In this document: positions 56,991 to 64,000 of the stretch, in pieces | Numbering within the stretch: the first letter of the stretch is position 1 | Layout: each line of letters begins with the position of its first letter | Assembly (NCBI RefSeq): GCF_018613875.1 | Contig: NZ_JAGGPJ010000018.1 | Span: forward strand, 48,971-112,970 | DNA: 64,000 nt | From: Arthrobacter sp. ISL-28 | GTDB lineage: Bacteria > Actinomycetota > Actinomycetes > Actinomycetales > Micrococcaceae | Direction of reading: 5' to 3' | Program-made: the position numbers and the translations under genes | The notes under the pieces: generated by a model | The model's input: the letters and a program-made list of their open reading frames with translations, nothing else | What the model was told of the DNA's origin: nothing | Database searches by the model: none

Positions 56991-57689
56991 ATGCCAGAAC
57001 AAGGATTGCCCGACGCACGATTCCCCGAAGCACGATTCACCGTAGAGACCGCCAAGGTCCTCGCCGAAGTGGCGCACAACCGCCAGAAGGACAAGCTCAA
57101 GCGCCCGTACCGCGAGCATGTGATTGCTGTGGGTGATGCCCTCGCCGACTTCGACGACGACATCCGCATCGCCGGCTACCTCCACGACATTGCGGAGGAC
57201 ACGCCCATGACGCGGCAGGCCCTGCTCGATATGGGCGTCTCCGAGCGCGCCGTAGGGATCATCGAGCGAGTGACGAAGCGGCTCCACGATGACCCGGACG
57301 ACTACCAGGCTGGCATCCGCTTCATCGCCGAGGACCACGACGCCACCCTCGTGAAGATCGCCGACAACGCTCACAACTCGCTCCCGGAGCGCGTACAGGC
57401 GCTGGCCGAAAAGTGGCCGGACAAGCCGCCGGTCACCCGGTACGCCAAGGCCCGGCCGGTGCTGTACGCCGCCGTCCCCGAGGATGAAGTGCGGAAGATC
57501 CTTCAGCGGATCAACCCGTGGCTGATCGAAGAACTGGACGACATGCTTGATGAAGCGGACCAGACGGACTATGAGACGCTGTCCTATGAGACCGTTCCGG
57601 TGGTCGAGCCGATCGCCCCGCAGGCTGAGCCCACTGCGCCCGCCGAGCCCACTGCGCCGGCCGAGCCTGCCGAGACCAGGAAGGACTAA
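56991..57689 (+). CDS. HD-domain phosphohydrolase (RelA/SpoT hydrolase-like)
   Basis: A 232-residue protein. YREHVIAVGDALADF, then IRIAGYLHDIAEDTPMT, is the HD signature (HD at about residues 64-65) in the context used by SpoT/MESH1-like and other HD hydrolases; VKIADNAHNSLPERVQALAE includes the conserved D-N region of (p)ppGpp-type hydrolases. The C-terminal 30 residues are Pro/Ala/Glu-rich with repeated PTAPAE units. (p)ppGpp hydrolysis is a possibility, not established. It starts 26 bp after gluQRS from a probable own promoter. Confidence 0.82.
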   Translation: MPEQGLPDARFPEARFTVETAKVLAEVAHNRQKDKLKRPYREHVIAVGDALADFDDDIRIAGYLHDIAEDTPMTRQALLDMGVSERAVGIIERVTKRLHDDPDDYQAGIRFIAEDHDATLVKIADNAHNSLPERVQALAEKWPDKPPVTRYAKARPVLYAAVPEDEVRKILQRINPWLIEELDDMLDEADQTDYETLSYETVPVVEPIAPQAEPTAPAEPTAPAEPAETRKD

Positions 57690-57705
57690 GGCCCTCCGGC
57701 TGGTG

Positions 57706-58326
57706 TCAGTGTCGTAGCAGGGGACTCCGTGCCCGCCACAGCAGACCGATGTACGCCAGGTCGAAGACACTGCAGAGCGCCCCGATGCCAAGGATCAGCG
57801 GCGAGTTCCCGTACCAGCCGAACACGATGGTGGGTGCGAGCGTGCCGATCCACTTCGCCACGGCAATCACCAAGGACTGTCCCCTGGGACCGCCGCGGCC
57901 CACGAACATGGCGATGAACAGTCCGGACATCAGCAGGTTCTGCAGGAATGCTGCGTATTTCGCGGCGTCGTCCCAGCCGAACTCCACGATGAAAAGCCAC
58001 TGCACCGCGAAGGCCGTCACGCCGAGCAACACGGCCCACCCGATGAACAGCTTCCGTGTGACCCGCGGCGGAAGTTCAGATCTGCCGAACGTGAAGAACG
58101 TGTACATTACTACAGCGTCAGCCAGCGCCCACAGGATGTTGAAGAAGCCCTGCGCGGAAATCCCCGTAACAGCTGACCGCGAGCCATACAGGACCTCCCA
58201 GGCGAAGTTCAGCGCCAGGGCCGCAGCTGGCATGGCATAACTCCGGTCCCTGAACCCGATCCGGATGGCCTCCACATACGCCACGGACCAGGCCAGCCCG
58301 CTCACAATCGTCAGGAACAGGATCAC
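57706..58326 (-). CDS. Seven-TM protein of the membrane terpene cyclase (Pyr4-like) type
   Basis: A 206-residue integral membrane protein with about seven hydrophobic segments. AALALNFAWEVLYGSRSAV near residue 45 carries the NxxWE motif, and FNILWALADAVVMYTFFTFG and LCSVFDLAYIGLLW near the C-terminus contain the conserved acidic positions; Pyr4-family cyclases need a Glu and a late Asp at such places. The family cyclises epoxidised meroterpenoids in fungi; bacterial relatives are mostly uncharacterised. The GTG at 58326 has a full AAGGAGG 5 nt upstream. No terpenoid genes are nearby, so function is open. Confidence 0.7.
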   Translation of the reverse strand: MILFLTIVSGLAWSVAYVEAIRIGFRDRSYAMPAAALALNFAWEVLYGSRSAVTGISAQGFFNILWALADAVVMYTFFTFGRSELPPRVTRKLFIGWAVLLGVTAFAVQWLFIVEFGWDDAAKYAAFLQNLLMSGLFIAMFVGRGGPRGQSLVIAVAKWIGTLAPTIVFGWYGNSPLILGIGALCSVFDLAYIGLLWRARSPLLRH

Positions 58327-58421
58327 GGCTTCCTCCTTCCTGTCGCCGTTTCGACGGTTCCCTGCCAATACGACGGAAGCGCACGTCTAGGGTGCAGGGA
58401 ACCGTCGAAATGGCGGGGGCG

Positions 58422-59738
58422 CTACACCCGGCCGAGGGCGTCGATGTCCTCGAGGAACTGCTCGTGGACCTCCTGGCTCACCGTGGTGCGCGTCTCGGCG
58501 ATGGCGTCGAGGTAGTCCTCCGTGGCGGGACCCTTCCGGACCGCAGCGCGAACGGAAACGGCGCCCCCCGAAGCCAGCCCGCCGTCGTCGTACACTGCTT
58601 TTTCCAGCGCACGCTGGGAGGCGCTGCGGGCCGCATACTCGATGTCCGCGGGGGAGAAGCCCTCTGTGCGGTCGACGAGGAGCTCAATGTCCACGTCGTC
58701 CACCACGGGGGCGGGGATGAAGCGCTGCCACATGGCTTCACGGGCCTGGCGGTCGGGCAGGCCGATGGGGATGACGTAGTCGAAGCGGCCGTGGCGGAGG
58801 AAAGCCGTGTCCAGCGCCCGGATGAAGTTGGTGGCGCAGACCAGCAGGCGGCCGGGCTGTTCGCGGAAGGCCGGGATGATTTTGAGCAGCTCGTTCGTGA
58901 CGCCCTGCAGCGGCGACGGCGGCTCGCCCGAGCGCTGGGACGCGATCTCCTCCACCTCGTCGATGAAGACCACGGCGTGTTCCAGCTCGGAGATCTCCAG
59001 GAATGTTTCGCGCAGCGCTCCGGCGAGGCCCTTGGGGTCGGAGGCGAGCCGGGAGGGGAAGACCTCCACGAACGGCCACTCCAGCCGGGACGCGATCGCC
59101 TTTGCGAAGGTGGTCTTGCCGGTGCCCGGAGGACCGAACAGCACGACGGCGCGAGGCGGCACCACCCCGTATTCATCGGCGAGGTCGGCCTCGGCAAGGG
59201 GGAGCACCAGGCGCCGCTCCAGCAGTTCCTTCTCCCGCCGCATGCCGGCCACGTTCTCCCACAGATCCCGTGCCAGGACCCGCCCGCCGAGCAGGCTGAG
59301 CGGCTCCAGCTCCTGGCGCTGGACGGGAATGGTCCGCTCGAAGTAGCGCAGGTTCTTCTTCAGCGCGAAGCCCCGGCTCAGGAACGCCTCCACCCGGGTT
59401 TCCGCCTCCGGCATGAGGGCCGACAGCTTGTTCAGCCCGTGCGGCGCCATCCGCTTTTCGACGGCGGCCAGCAGCGAGGTACCGATCCCGCGGCCGCGGT
59501 ACTCGGGGAGGGTGGCCAGGAAGACGATCCAGCCCTGGTCATGGGCGGCCCGTCCGACGGCGGCGCCCACCACCTGGTCGCCCTGCACGGCCACGACGGC
59601 GTGGTCCTTTTCGCACGATGCCAGCACTTCGGAGAGTGCGTAAACGGGTTCCACATTCGTGGCTTTGAGCGACTCCCACAGGTGCAGAATGCCGTCCAGG
59701 TCCGCTGAGTGAAAGTCCCTGATCCGCCAGTTGGTCAT
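58422..59738 (-). CDS. GNAT acetyltransferase - AAA+ ATPase fusion protein
   Basis: A 438-residue two-domain protein. Residues 1-150 are a GNAT domain: LPEYRGRGIGTSLLAAVEKR is the acetyl-CoA motif A and RVEAFLSRGFALKKNLRYFE motif B. Residues ~170-438 are an AAA+ module of the classic FtsH/Cdc48 clade: Walker A FGPPGTGKTTFAKAI (about residues 201-215), Walker B HAVVFIDEVEEIASQ, sensor-1 LLVCATNFIRALDTAF, the arginine-finger region RHGRFDYVIPIGLPDR, and the C-terminal GFSPADIEYAARSASQRAL lid. Both active sites look intact. It may remodel and acetylate a target protein. AGGAG lies 7 nt before the ATG at 59738. Confidence 0.88.
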   Translation of the reverse strand: MTNWRIRDFHSADLDGILHLWESLKATNVEPVYALSEVLASCEKDHAVVAVQGDQVVGAAVGRAAHDQGWIVFLATLPEYRGRGIGTSLLAAVEKRMAPHGLNKLSALMPEAETRVEAFLSRGFALKKNLRYFERTIPVQRQELEPLSLLGGRVLARDLWENVAGMRREKELLERRLVLPLAEADLADEYGVVPPRAVVLFGPPGTGKTTFAKAIASRLEWPFVEVFPSRLASDPKGLAGALRETFLEISELEHAVVFIDEVEEIASQRSGEPPSPLQGVTNELLKIIPAFREQPGRLLVCATNFIRALDTAFLRHGRFDYVIPIGLPDRQAREAMWQRFIPAPVVDDVDIELLVDRTEGFSPADIEYAARSASQRALEKAVYDDGGLASGGAVSVRAAVRKGPATEDYLDAIAETRTTVSQEVHEQFLEDIDALGRV

Positions 59739-59899
59739 GAAGTTTCTCCTGTATGGTGCGTCGTTGAGCCAGGACCGAGGTGCTCTGCTGAGCATAAGTG
59801 ATGGTGCAGCCGCAGGGGTTGCGGTCGCGTTGCATTACGTCAGGCCAATCTCCAGATCTAAGGCGTGGACGTGTCCTGGTCCTTGGACTTGGACCCCCG

Positions 59900-60352
59900 C
59901 TAGAGATGGTGTGTGCGGTGGCTGCCGTCCGAGTGCACCACGAGGACCGGGCAGTCAGCATGCGACACACAGGCTGAACTGACCGATCCCAGGTGCATGC
60001 CGAGAAAGCCGCCGTGGCCGCGCCGCCCGACAACCAACAGGGCGGCGCCGGCGCCGGTTTCCACGAGTTTGGACGCTGCGGGGCCGCGGACCAGGTCCTG
60101 GCTCAGGCCCTCGGGTGCCTCTGGTCCGAACGCCTTGGTGAGCGCTTCGGCGAGGTTCTTCGCTGCGGCCTCCTCGAAGGCCGCAAAGTCCGGGGGAATG
60201 TAGCCGGCATACATCTGCGGGAAGTCCCAGCATGCAACAACGTGGATCCGGGCGTCCAGGGCCGGTGCCAACCGGGCCGCAAGCCGCAGCGCCTGGATCG
60301 AAGATTCCGAGCCGTCGACGCCGACGACTACTTTGCCTTCCGTGTCCATCAT
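59900..60352 (-). CDS. Universal stress protein (UspA family)
   Basis: A 150-residue Usp domain. VVGVDGSESSIQALRLAARL and VVGRRGHGGFLGMHLGSVSS give the ATP-binding G-x2-G-x9-G-S pattern. Its ATG overlaps the end of the MBL-rhodanese gene by 4 bases, so it is translated from the same mRNA; AAGGAG lies just ahead. Linkage of a Usp to a sulfide/persulfide enzyme suggests a redox or hypoxia-type stress unit. Confidence 0.92.
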   Translation of the reverse strand: MMDTEGKVVVGVDGSESSIQALRLAARLAPALDARIHVVACWDFPQMYAGYIPPDFAAFEEAAAKNLAEALTKAFGPEAPEGLSQDLVRGPAASKLVETGAGAALLVVGRRGHGGFLGMHLGSVSSACVSHADCPVLVVHSDGSHRTHHL

Positions 60353-61743
60353 TCTTCTCCTTTGACATCGGGATCCCTGACCTGGCCCTGCCGGGACATG
60401 GGGACACCCGCCGCTGCGGCCTCGCGGAACCGGGCGTCTATCTGCACCACGTCCCGCCCGGCGCGCTGCAACAGGCTGGCTGCGACCCCCGCACGGTATC
60501 CGGAAGCGCAGTGCACCCAGATCCTGCCGCCCGGAAGGTCATCGAGGCGCCCCAGCAGTTCGTGCAGCGGCACGTTCACCGCTCCCGCCACGTGGGAGGC
60601 GGCAAACTCGTCCGCGCGCCGTACGTCGAGCACGGTCTCCTCGGCCAGCTTGTCATGCACGACGGCGGCCCAGCCGGCCCGCGGGTACGACGCCACGGGG
60701 ACCCCGGGAGCCAGCGCCGACGGGTCTGTCCCGACCGCAGCGTCCGGCCGGTCGATGCCGATCCTCGAGAGGTCCCGGATGGCATTCTGCAGGTCCTCCC
60801 TGCTGCCGACCAGCGTCAGCTTCTCGCCCCACGGAAGGACCCAGCCCAGGTAGGAGCTGAAGCTCGAGCCCGAGCCGTATTCGAAGCTGACGGTTCCCCG
60901 CAGGTGGTTGCTGGCGAAGGCCATGCGCCGCCGGAGATCCACGACCCATTCGCCCTTGGCCAGTCGGTCCGTCAGTTCCGCGGGCTCGAGTGATTCCGGC
61001 AGAGTCAAATCAGCGGGCTCCGGGCCGGTGAGGTTTATCGGGGCCATGTGTGCGTAGTAAGACGGAAAGGCCGCAAGGTTGGCCATGAGCTCAGCGACGA
61101 AGTGTTCGGGATCAGGATCGGTCAGCGCATGGTTGCTGGCGAGCTGCTCGCCGATGGTTGAGGCGCCGGCGCCGGTGGAGGGCCCGGCCGAGCAGAACGA
61201 ACCGAAACCGTGCGTCGGGAAGAGCCCGGCCTCGGGTAATGCCTCCTCGGCGAGCCGGCGGACCGAGGTGTACTGGTCCCGGGTCAGGCCGTCCGTGGCT
61301 GCGGGGCCTAGGAGATCGGTCCGTCCCACCGAGCCGTAGAGCAGGCTCCCGCCCGAGAACACTGCCTGGTCCCCGTCGTCGGACGTGACGATATAGGACA
61401 GGTGGGTGTGCGTATGGCCGGGAGTGGCCACGGCCCGGAGGGAGAGCCTGCCGATCTGCACGGTCTCGCCGTCCGCGATCGGCTCCCGTTCAAAGGCCAC
61501 GGAATCCGCCGCGTTGACCAGGTACTTGGCATCGTGGGCGCGGGCCAGGATCAGACCGCCGGTGAGGTAGTCGTTGTGGACGTGGGTTTCGGCAACGTGG
61601 GTAATGCGCACGCCGGCGGTGCGCGCGGCTTCCTCAACGCGGTCAGTGTCCCGCTGGGCATCGATTACAAGTGCCACGCTGCCGTCGTGGACCAGATAGC
61701 TTCGGTCCCCGAGCTGCGGGGTCTCAATGACAACAACGTCCAT
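60349..61743 (-). CDS. MBL-fold hydrolase with two rhodanese domains (persulfide dioxygenase-like)
   Basis: A 464-residue protein. The N-terminal metallo-beta-lactamase domain has THVAETHVHNDYLTGGLILA, where the classical HxHxDH reads HVHNDY, a variant common in MBL-rhodanese persulfide dioxygenases; ATPGHTHTHLSYIV and VFSGGSLLYGSVGRTDLLGP follow. A first rhodanese domain (VDLRRRMAFASNHLRG) lacks a catalytic Cys; the second has IWVHCASGYRAGVAASLL with an active Cys. Such enzymes oxidise glutathione or bacillithiol/mycothiol persulfides and move sulfane sulfur. The ATG at 61743 has GAAGGA upstream. It is followed by an overlapping Usp gene. Confidence 0.9.
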   Translation of the reverse strand: MDVVVIETPQLGDRSYLVHDGSVALVIDAQRDTDRVEEAARTAGVRITHVAETHVHNDYLTGGLILARAHDAKYLVNAADSVAFEREPIADGETVQIGRLSLRAVATPGHTHTHLSYIVTSDDGDQAVFSGGSLLYGSVGRTDLLGPAATDGLTRDQYTSVRRLAEEALPEAGLFPTHGFGSFCSAGPSTGAGASTIGEQLASNHALTDPDPEHFVAELMANLAAFPSYYAHMAPINLTGPEPADLTLPESLEPAELTDRLAKGEWVVDLRRRMAFASNHLRGTVSFEYGSGSSFSSYLGWVLPWGEKLTLVGSREDLQNAIRDLSRIGIDRPDAAVGTDPSALAPGVPVASYPRAGWAAVVHDKLAEETVLDVRRADEFAASHVAGAVNVPLHELLGRLDDLPGGRIWVHCASGYRAGVAASLLQRAGRDVVQIDARFREAAAAGVPMSRQGQVRDPDVKGEE

Positions 61744-61967
61744 GAGCCGGTCCTTCGACGGTCGGGGCGGCGCCGGCCGATCGCCCGCCGTGCCCCGTGC
61801 CTCAATCGTAGGCCGTTCGCCGGAGTCAGCGCGTGAAATCCCGCAGCTTCTGTACCGCTTTGCCCGGCCACATGGAGGCACCGGGCCCGGAATCGCGGAC
61901 CCGGTGCGTCGTGGACCGGTCGAAAGCGGTGCAGAAATGCCCGGCCTACGATGCCAGACCGACTATT

Positions 61968-62216
61968 TCAGACCGAGAGGGGAACCGGGTGAACCTCGTC
62001 TGCAGGGTGACCGGTGCGCTCGTGGATGCGCCTGACTGCATCGGCCGAAGGAGCCTCGGACAGGCAGTAGACAACCCCAGCGTCGGGATCAGCCCACGCA
62101 CTCTTAAAATTGACGTTTTCCTCATTCTGAATGGCAAGGTCGGCCTCGTGGGCAGCCTTAAGATCTTCCCTGGTCAGTCCCTTCATATTGTGATGGACAT
62201 CCATGTATTCCGGCAT
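61968..62216 (-). CDS. DUF4242 small protein (SCO4226 nickel-binding-like)
   Basis: An 82-residue ferredoxin-like protein (PF14026). EYMDVHHNMKGLTREDLKAA and WADPDAGVVYCLSEAPSADAV then IHERTGHPADEVHPV match the family, in which Streptomyces SCO4226 binds nickel. His residues at the N-terminus and in the ERTGH segment could be ligands. GGGAGGG stands 6 nt before the ATG. It is not part of a nickel operon here. Confidence 0.85.
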   Translation of the reverse strand: MPEYMDVHHNMKGLTREDLKAAHEADLAIQNEENVNFKSAWADPDAGVVYCLSEAPSADAVRRIHERTGHPADEVHPVPLSV

Positions 62217-62314
62217 GGTAACCCTCCCTTATCTGGTTTGATGGGCGGACGATGAGTCCCGGATGCGGCTGAGAATAGACCTGCACTTATCGACCGTCAA
62301 GAGGAGTTAACAAC

Positions 62315-62364
62315 GACGGCGGCACGTCGGGTTCCGTGGAAACAGAACCTGACGTACCGCCGTC
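62315..62364 (-). terminator. Terminator of the amino-acid permease gene
   Basis: Arms 62315-62334 and 62345-62364 (20 nt, starting GACGGCGG) pair except for one G-T and one mismatch around a 10-nt loop, 29 bp past the stop codon. Confidence 0.8.
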
Positions 62365-62393
62365 TGCGCTTAATCGGCGCCTAACCGGATGGG

Positions 62394-63935
62394 CTAGATA
62401 CGGTCAGCCGCGCCGGGCGCGGGGAGGTTGGCGACCACCGGGGACATGCCGGTGAAACCGTCGCGGGCTTCGGCGATCTCGTGGATCTGCTTACGGCACG
62501 CGTACCAGCCGCCCACCATCAGCCCACAGGCCACCAGCGTCACGAGCAGCGTCAGCGGGGAGTCGATGAAGACCATGACCAGCACGCCCACGAGGAACAG
62601 CAGCGAGAGGTAGCCGGTGTAGGGGGCGCCGAACATCCGGAAGGAGGGGCGCTTCAGCCAGCCCTTGTCCGCCCATCGCTTCAGCTGCATCTGGCACAGC
62701 ACGATGGTGGCCCACGTGACGATGATGCCCACAGAGGCGACGTTCAGCACGATCTCAAAGGCCTGGGAGGGGACGAGGTAGTTCAGCGGGACGCCGAGCA
62801 GCGAGACGCCCGCGGTGATGGCAATGCCGCCGTAGGGGACGCCTGCCTTGTTCATGCGCTGGGCGAACTTCGGGGCGGAGCCGGCCACAGACATGGAGCG
62901 CAGGATGCGGCCGGTGGAGTAGAGGCCCGCGTTGAGCGAGGACAGCGCTGCGGTGAGGACCACGAGGTTCATGATGACGTCCACGCCCTGGATGCCGATG
63001 GAGCCGAAGAACGTCACGAAGGGGCTGACGCCCTTTTCGTAGGAGGTGAAGGGCAGGAGCAGCGCCAGCAGGATGACGGAGCCGACGTAGAAGACGGCGA
63101 TGCGGAAGACCACGGAGTTGATGGCCTTGGGCATGATCTTCTCGGGGCTCTCGGTCTCGCCTGCGGCGGTGCCCACGAGCTCGATCGAGGCGTAGGCGAA
63201 CAGGACGCCCTGCATCAGGATGATCATCGGCAGCAGGCCGTTCGGGAAGATGCCGCCGTTGTCGGTGATGAGGCTGAAGCCGACTTCCTGGCCGCCCACC
63301 GGGGTGCCGAAGATGACGAAGTAGGTGCCGACCACGAGGAATGCCACTAGCGCGGCGACCTTGATGAGCGCGAACCAGAACTCCATCTCGCCGAAGACCT
63401 TGACCGAAACGAGGTTCAGGCACAGCACAACAACCAGGGCGATCAGGGCCCAGGCCCACTGCGGCACATCGGCCATCCAAGGGACGTATTTGCCGAAGAA
63501 GTTCATGTAGAGGGCGGCCGCGGTGATGTCCACGATGGTGGTGGTGGCCCAGTTGATCCAGTAGAACCAGCCGGAGATGAAGGCTGCCTTCTCGCCATAG
63601 AATTCACGGGCGTAGGACACGAACGAGCCCGACGACGGCCGGTGCAGCACGAGTTCGCCGAGCGCCCGCAGGATGAGGAAGGCGAAGAAGCCGCAGACGG
63701 CGTACGCGATGACCAGGGACGGGCCTGCGGCGTTGAGCCGGCCGCCCGCGCCGAGGAATAGGCCGGTGCCGATGGCCCCGCCGATCGCGATCATCTGGAT
63801 CTGCCGGGGCTTCAGGCTCTTGTGGTAGCCCTTATCTTCGGCGTGGAGAAGCGTTTCGGTGGCATGCGCTTGGGCCGGGACGGTGTGGTCCGTGATGGCC
63901 GCCTGGGTCGCGTTGCCCTGCTGGGGGTTGGACAT
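62394..63935 (-). CDS. Amino-acid permease, APC family (AnsP/GabP-like)
   Basis: A 513-residue, 12-segment transporter (PF00324). [20 protein letters not shown] (about residues 39-58) with the [12 protein letters not shown] helix-1 break, [15 protein letters not shown] in loop 2-3, and [20 protein letters not shown] in segment 6 are amino-acid permease signatures; the [20 protein letters not shown] stretch resembles L-asparagine and D-serine/GABA permeases. It imports amino acids with protons. AAAGGAT lies 5 nt before the ATG. The gene is monocistronic and ends at a hairpin. Confidence 0.92.
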   Translation of the reverse strand: MSNPQQGNATQAAITDHTVPAQAHATETLLHAEDKGYHKSLKPRQIQMIAIGGAIGTGLFLGAGGRLNAAGPSLVIAYAVCGFFAFLILRALGELVLHRPSSGSFVSYAREFYGEKAAFISGWFYWINWATTTIVDITAAALYMNFFGKYVPWMADVPQWAWALIALVVVLCLNLVSVKVFGEMEFWFALIKVAALVAFLVVGTYFVIFGTPVGGQEVGFSLITDNGGIFPNGLLPMIILMQGVLFAYASIELVGTAAGETESPEKIMPKAINSVVFRIAVFYVGSVILLALLLPFTSYEKGVSPFVTFFGSIGIQGVDVIMNLVVLTAALSSLNAGLYSTGRILRSMSVAGSAPKFAQRMNKAGVPYGGIAITAGVSLLGVPLNYLVPSQAFEIVLNVASVGIIVTWATIVLCQMQLKRWADKGWLKRPSFRMFGAPYTGYLSLLFLVGVLVMVFIDSPLTLLVTLVACGLMVGGWYACRKQIHEIAEARDGFTGMSPVVANLPAPGAADRI

Positions 63936-64000
63936 GGGGGATCCTTTGGTTTCCGGTTGGGGACGGGAAGGCGGTTATTTGCTGAGGTTTGCCAGGCGTT

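Noticed and set aside
63975..64000. End of a further minus-strand gene (codons reading RLANLSK then stop)
   Set aside because: Only eight codons are visible at the window edge; it is plausible but cannot be supported.

Overview
The window is high-GC chromosomal DNA of an actinobacterium, most likely Arthrobacter/Pseudarthrobacter or a close Micrococcaceae relative. Three things point there: the protein families (large NAD-type glutamate dehydrogenase, PucR regulator next to alanine dehydrogenase, DUF4242 and DUF456 proteins, many MFS permeases), the GC-rich codon use, and a very common start-site layout in which a TANNNT -10 box lies 6-7 nt before the start codon (leaderless genes). I see no rRNA, tRNA, CRISPR array, transposase or prophage block. 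This is accessory metabolism on an ordinary chromosome, broken into many short, independently promoted units.

Layout. 1-9.2 kb: end of a FAD monooxygenase, acyl-CoA thioesterase, GNAT enzyme, giant NAD-glutamate dehydrogenase, histidine phosphatase and purB. 9.4-11.2 kb: a WXG100-like small protein translationally coupled to an unusual alpha/beta hydrolase. 11.3-14.5 kb: holin-like membrane protein, an MHS-type permease with a multi-palindrome operator, and an IclR regulator. 14.6-20.4 kb: HisC/Pat-like aminotransferase and a branched-chain-type 2-oxoacid dehydrogenase operon (E1 alpha, E1 beta, E2) behind a 42-bp dyad, then a PAP2-like membrane protein. 20.4-27.5 kb: universal stress protein, aminotransferase, PEP mutase/isocitrate lyase-like enzyme, GerMN lipoprotein, FMN reductase with divergent TetR, Gfo/Idh oxidoreductase. 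27.5-32 kb: alanine dehydrogenase with divergent PucR regulator, HTH protein with a repeat tail, alpha/beta hydrolase.

32-38 kb is a mannitol/PTS block: enzyme I, a TetR-type regulator, fused IICBA mannitol permease and mannitol-1-phosphate dehydrogenase, closed by a strong terminator and a 32-bp phased repeat array. 38.3-47.4 kb: quinone-reductase-like NmrA protein with divergent HxlR (QorR-like) regulator, GNAT, pirin, sugar porter, DHA2 exporter, RraA, another MFS and a TetR. 47.4-52.3 kb: an orphan LacI-type operator with a tiny ORF, malic enzyme, DUF456, unknown 320-aa protein, SnoaL-like protein, and a LysE exporter with divergent Lrp regulator. 52.3-64 kb: secreted metalloprotease with ten FG-GAP/VCBS repeats, AsnC regulator, GluQRS, HD hydrolase, a membrane terpene-cyclase-like protein, a GNAT-AAA+ fusion, a universal stress protein overlapping an MBL-rhodanese persulfide dioxygenase-like enzyme, DUF4242 protein and an amino-acid permease.

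The common theme is amino-acid and carbon-source catabolism: deamination (glutamate and alanine dehydrogenases, two aminotransferases), oxidation of the resulting 2-oxoacids (E1/E2), anaplerosis (malic enzyme), amino-acid import and export, and PTS mannitol use, with a local regulator for nearly every unit. The most novel-looking items are the GNAT-AAA+ fusion, the REP-like repeat pair that forms part of the E2 linker, the 32-bp phased octamer array near 38.2 kb, the WXG100-like/hydrolase pair, the 42-bp dyad before the E1/E2 operon, and the LacI operator whose gene appears to be missing.
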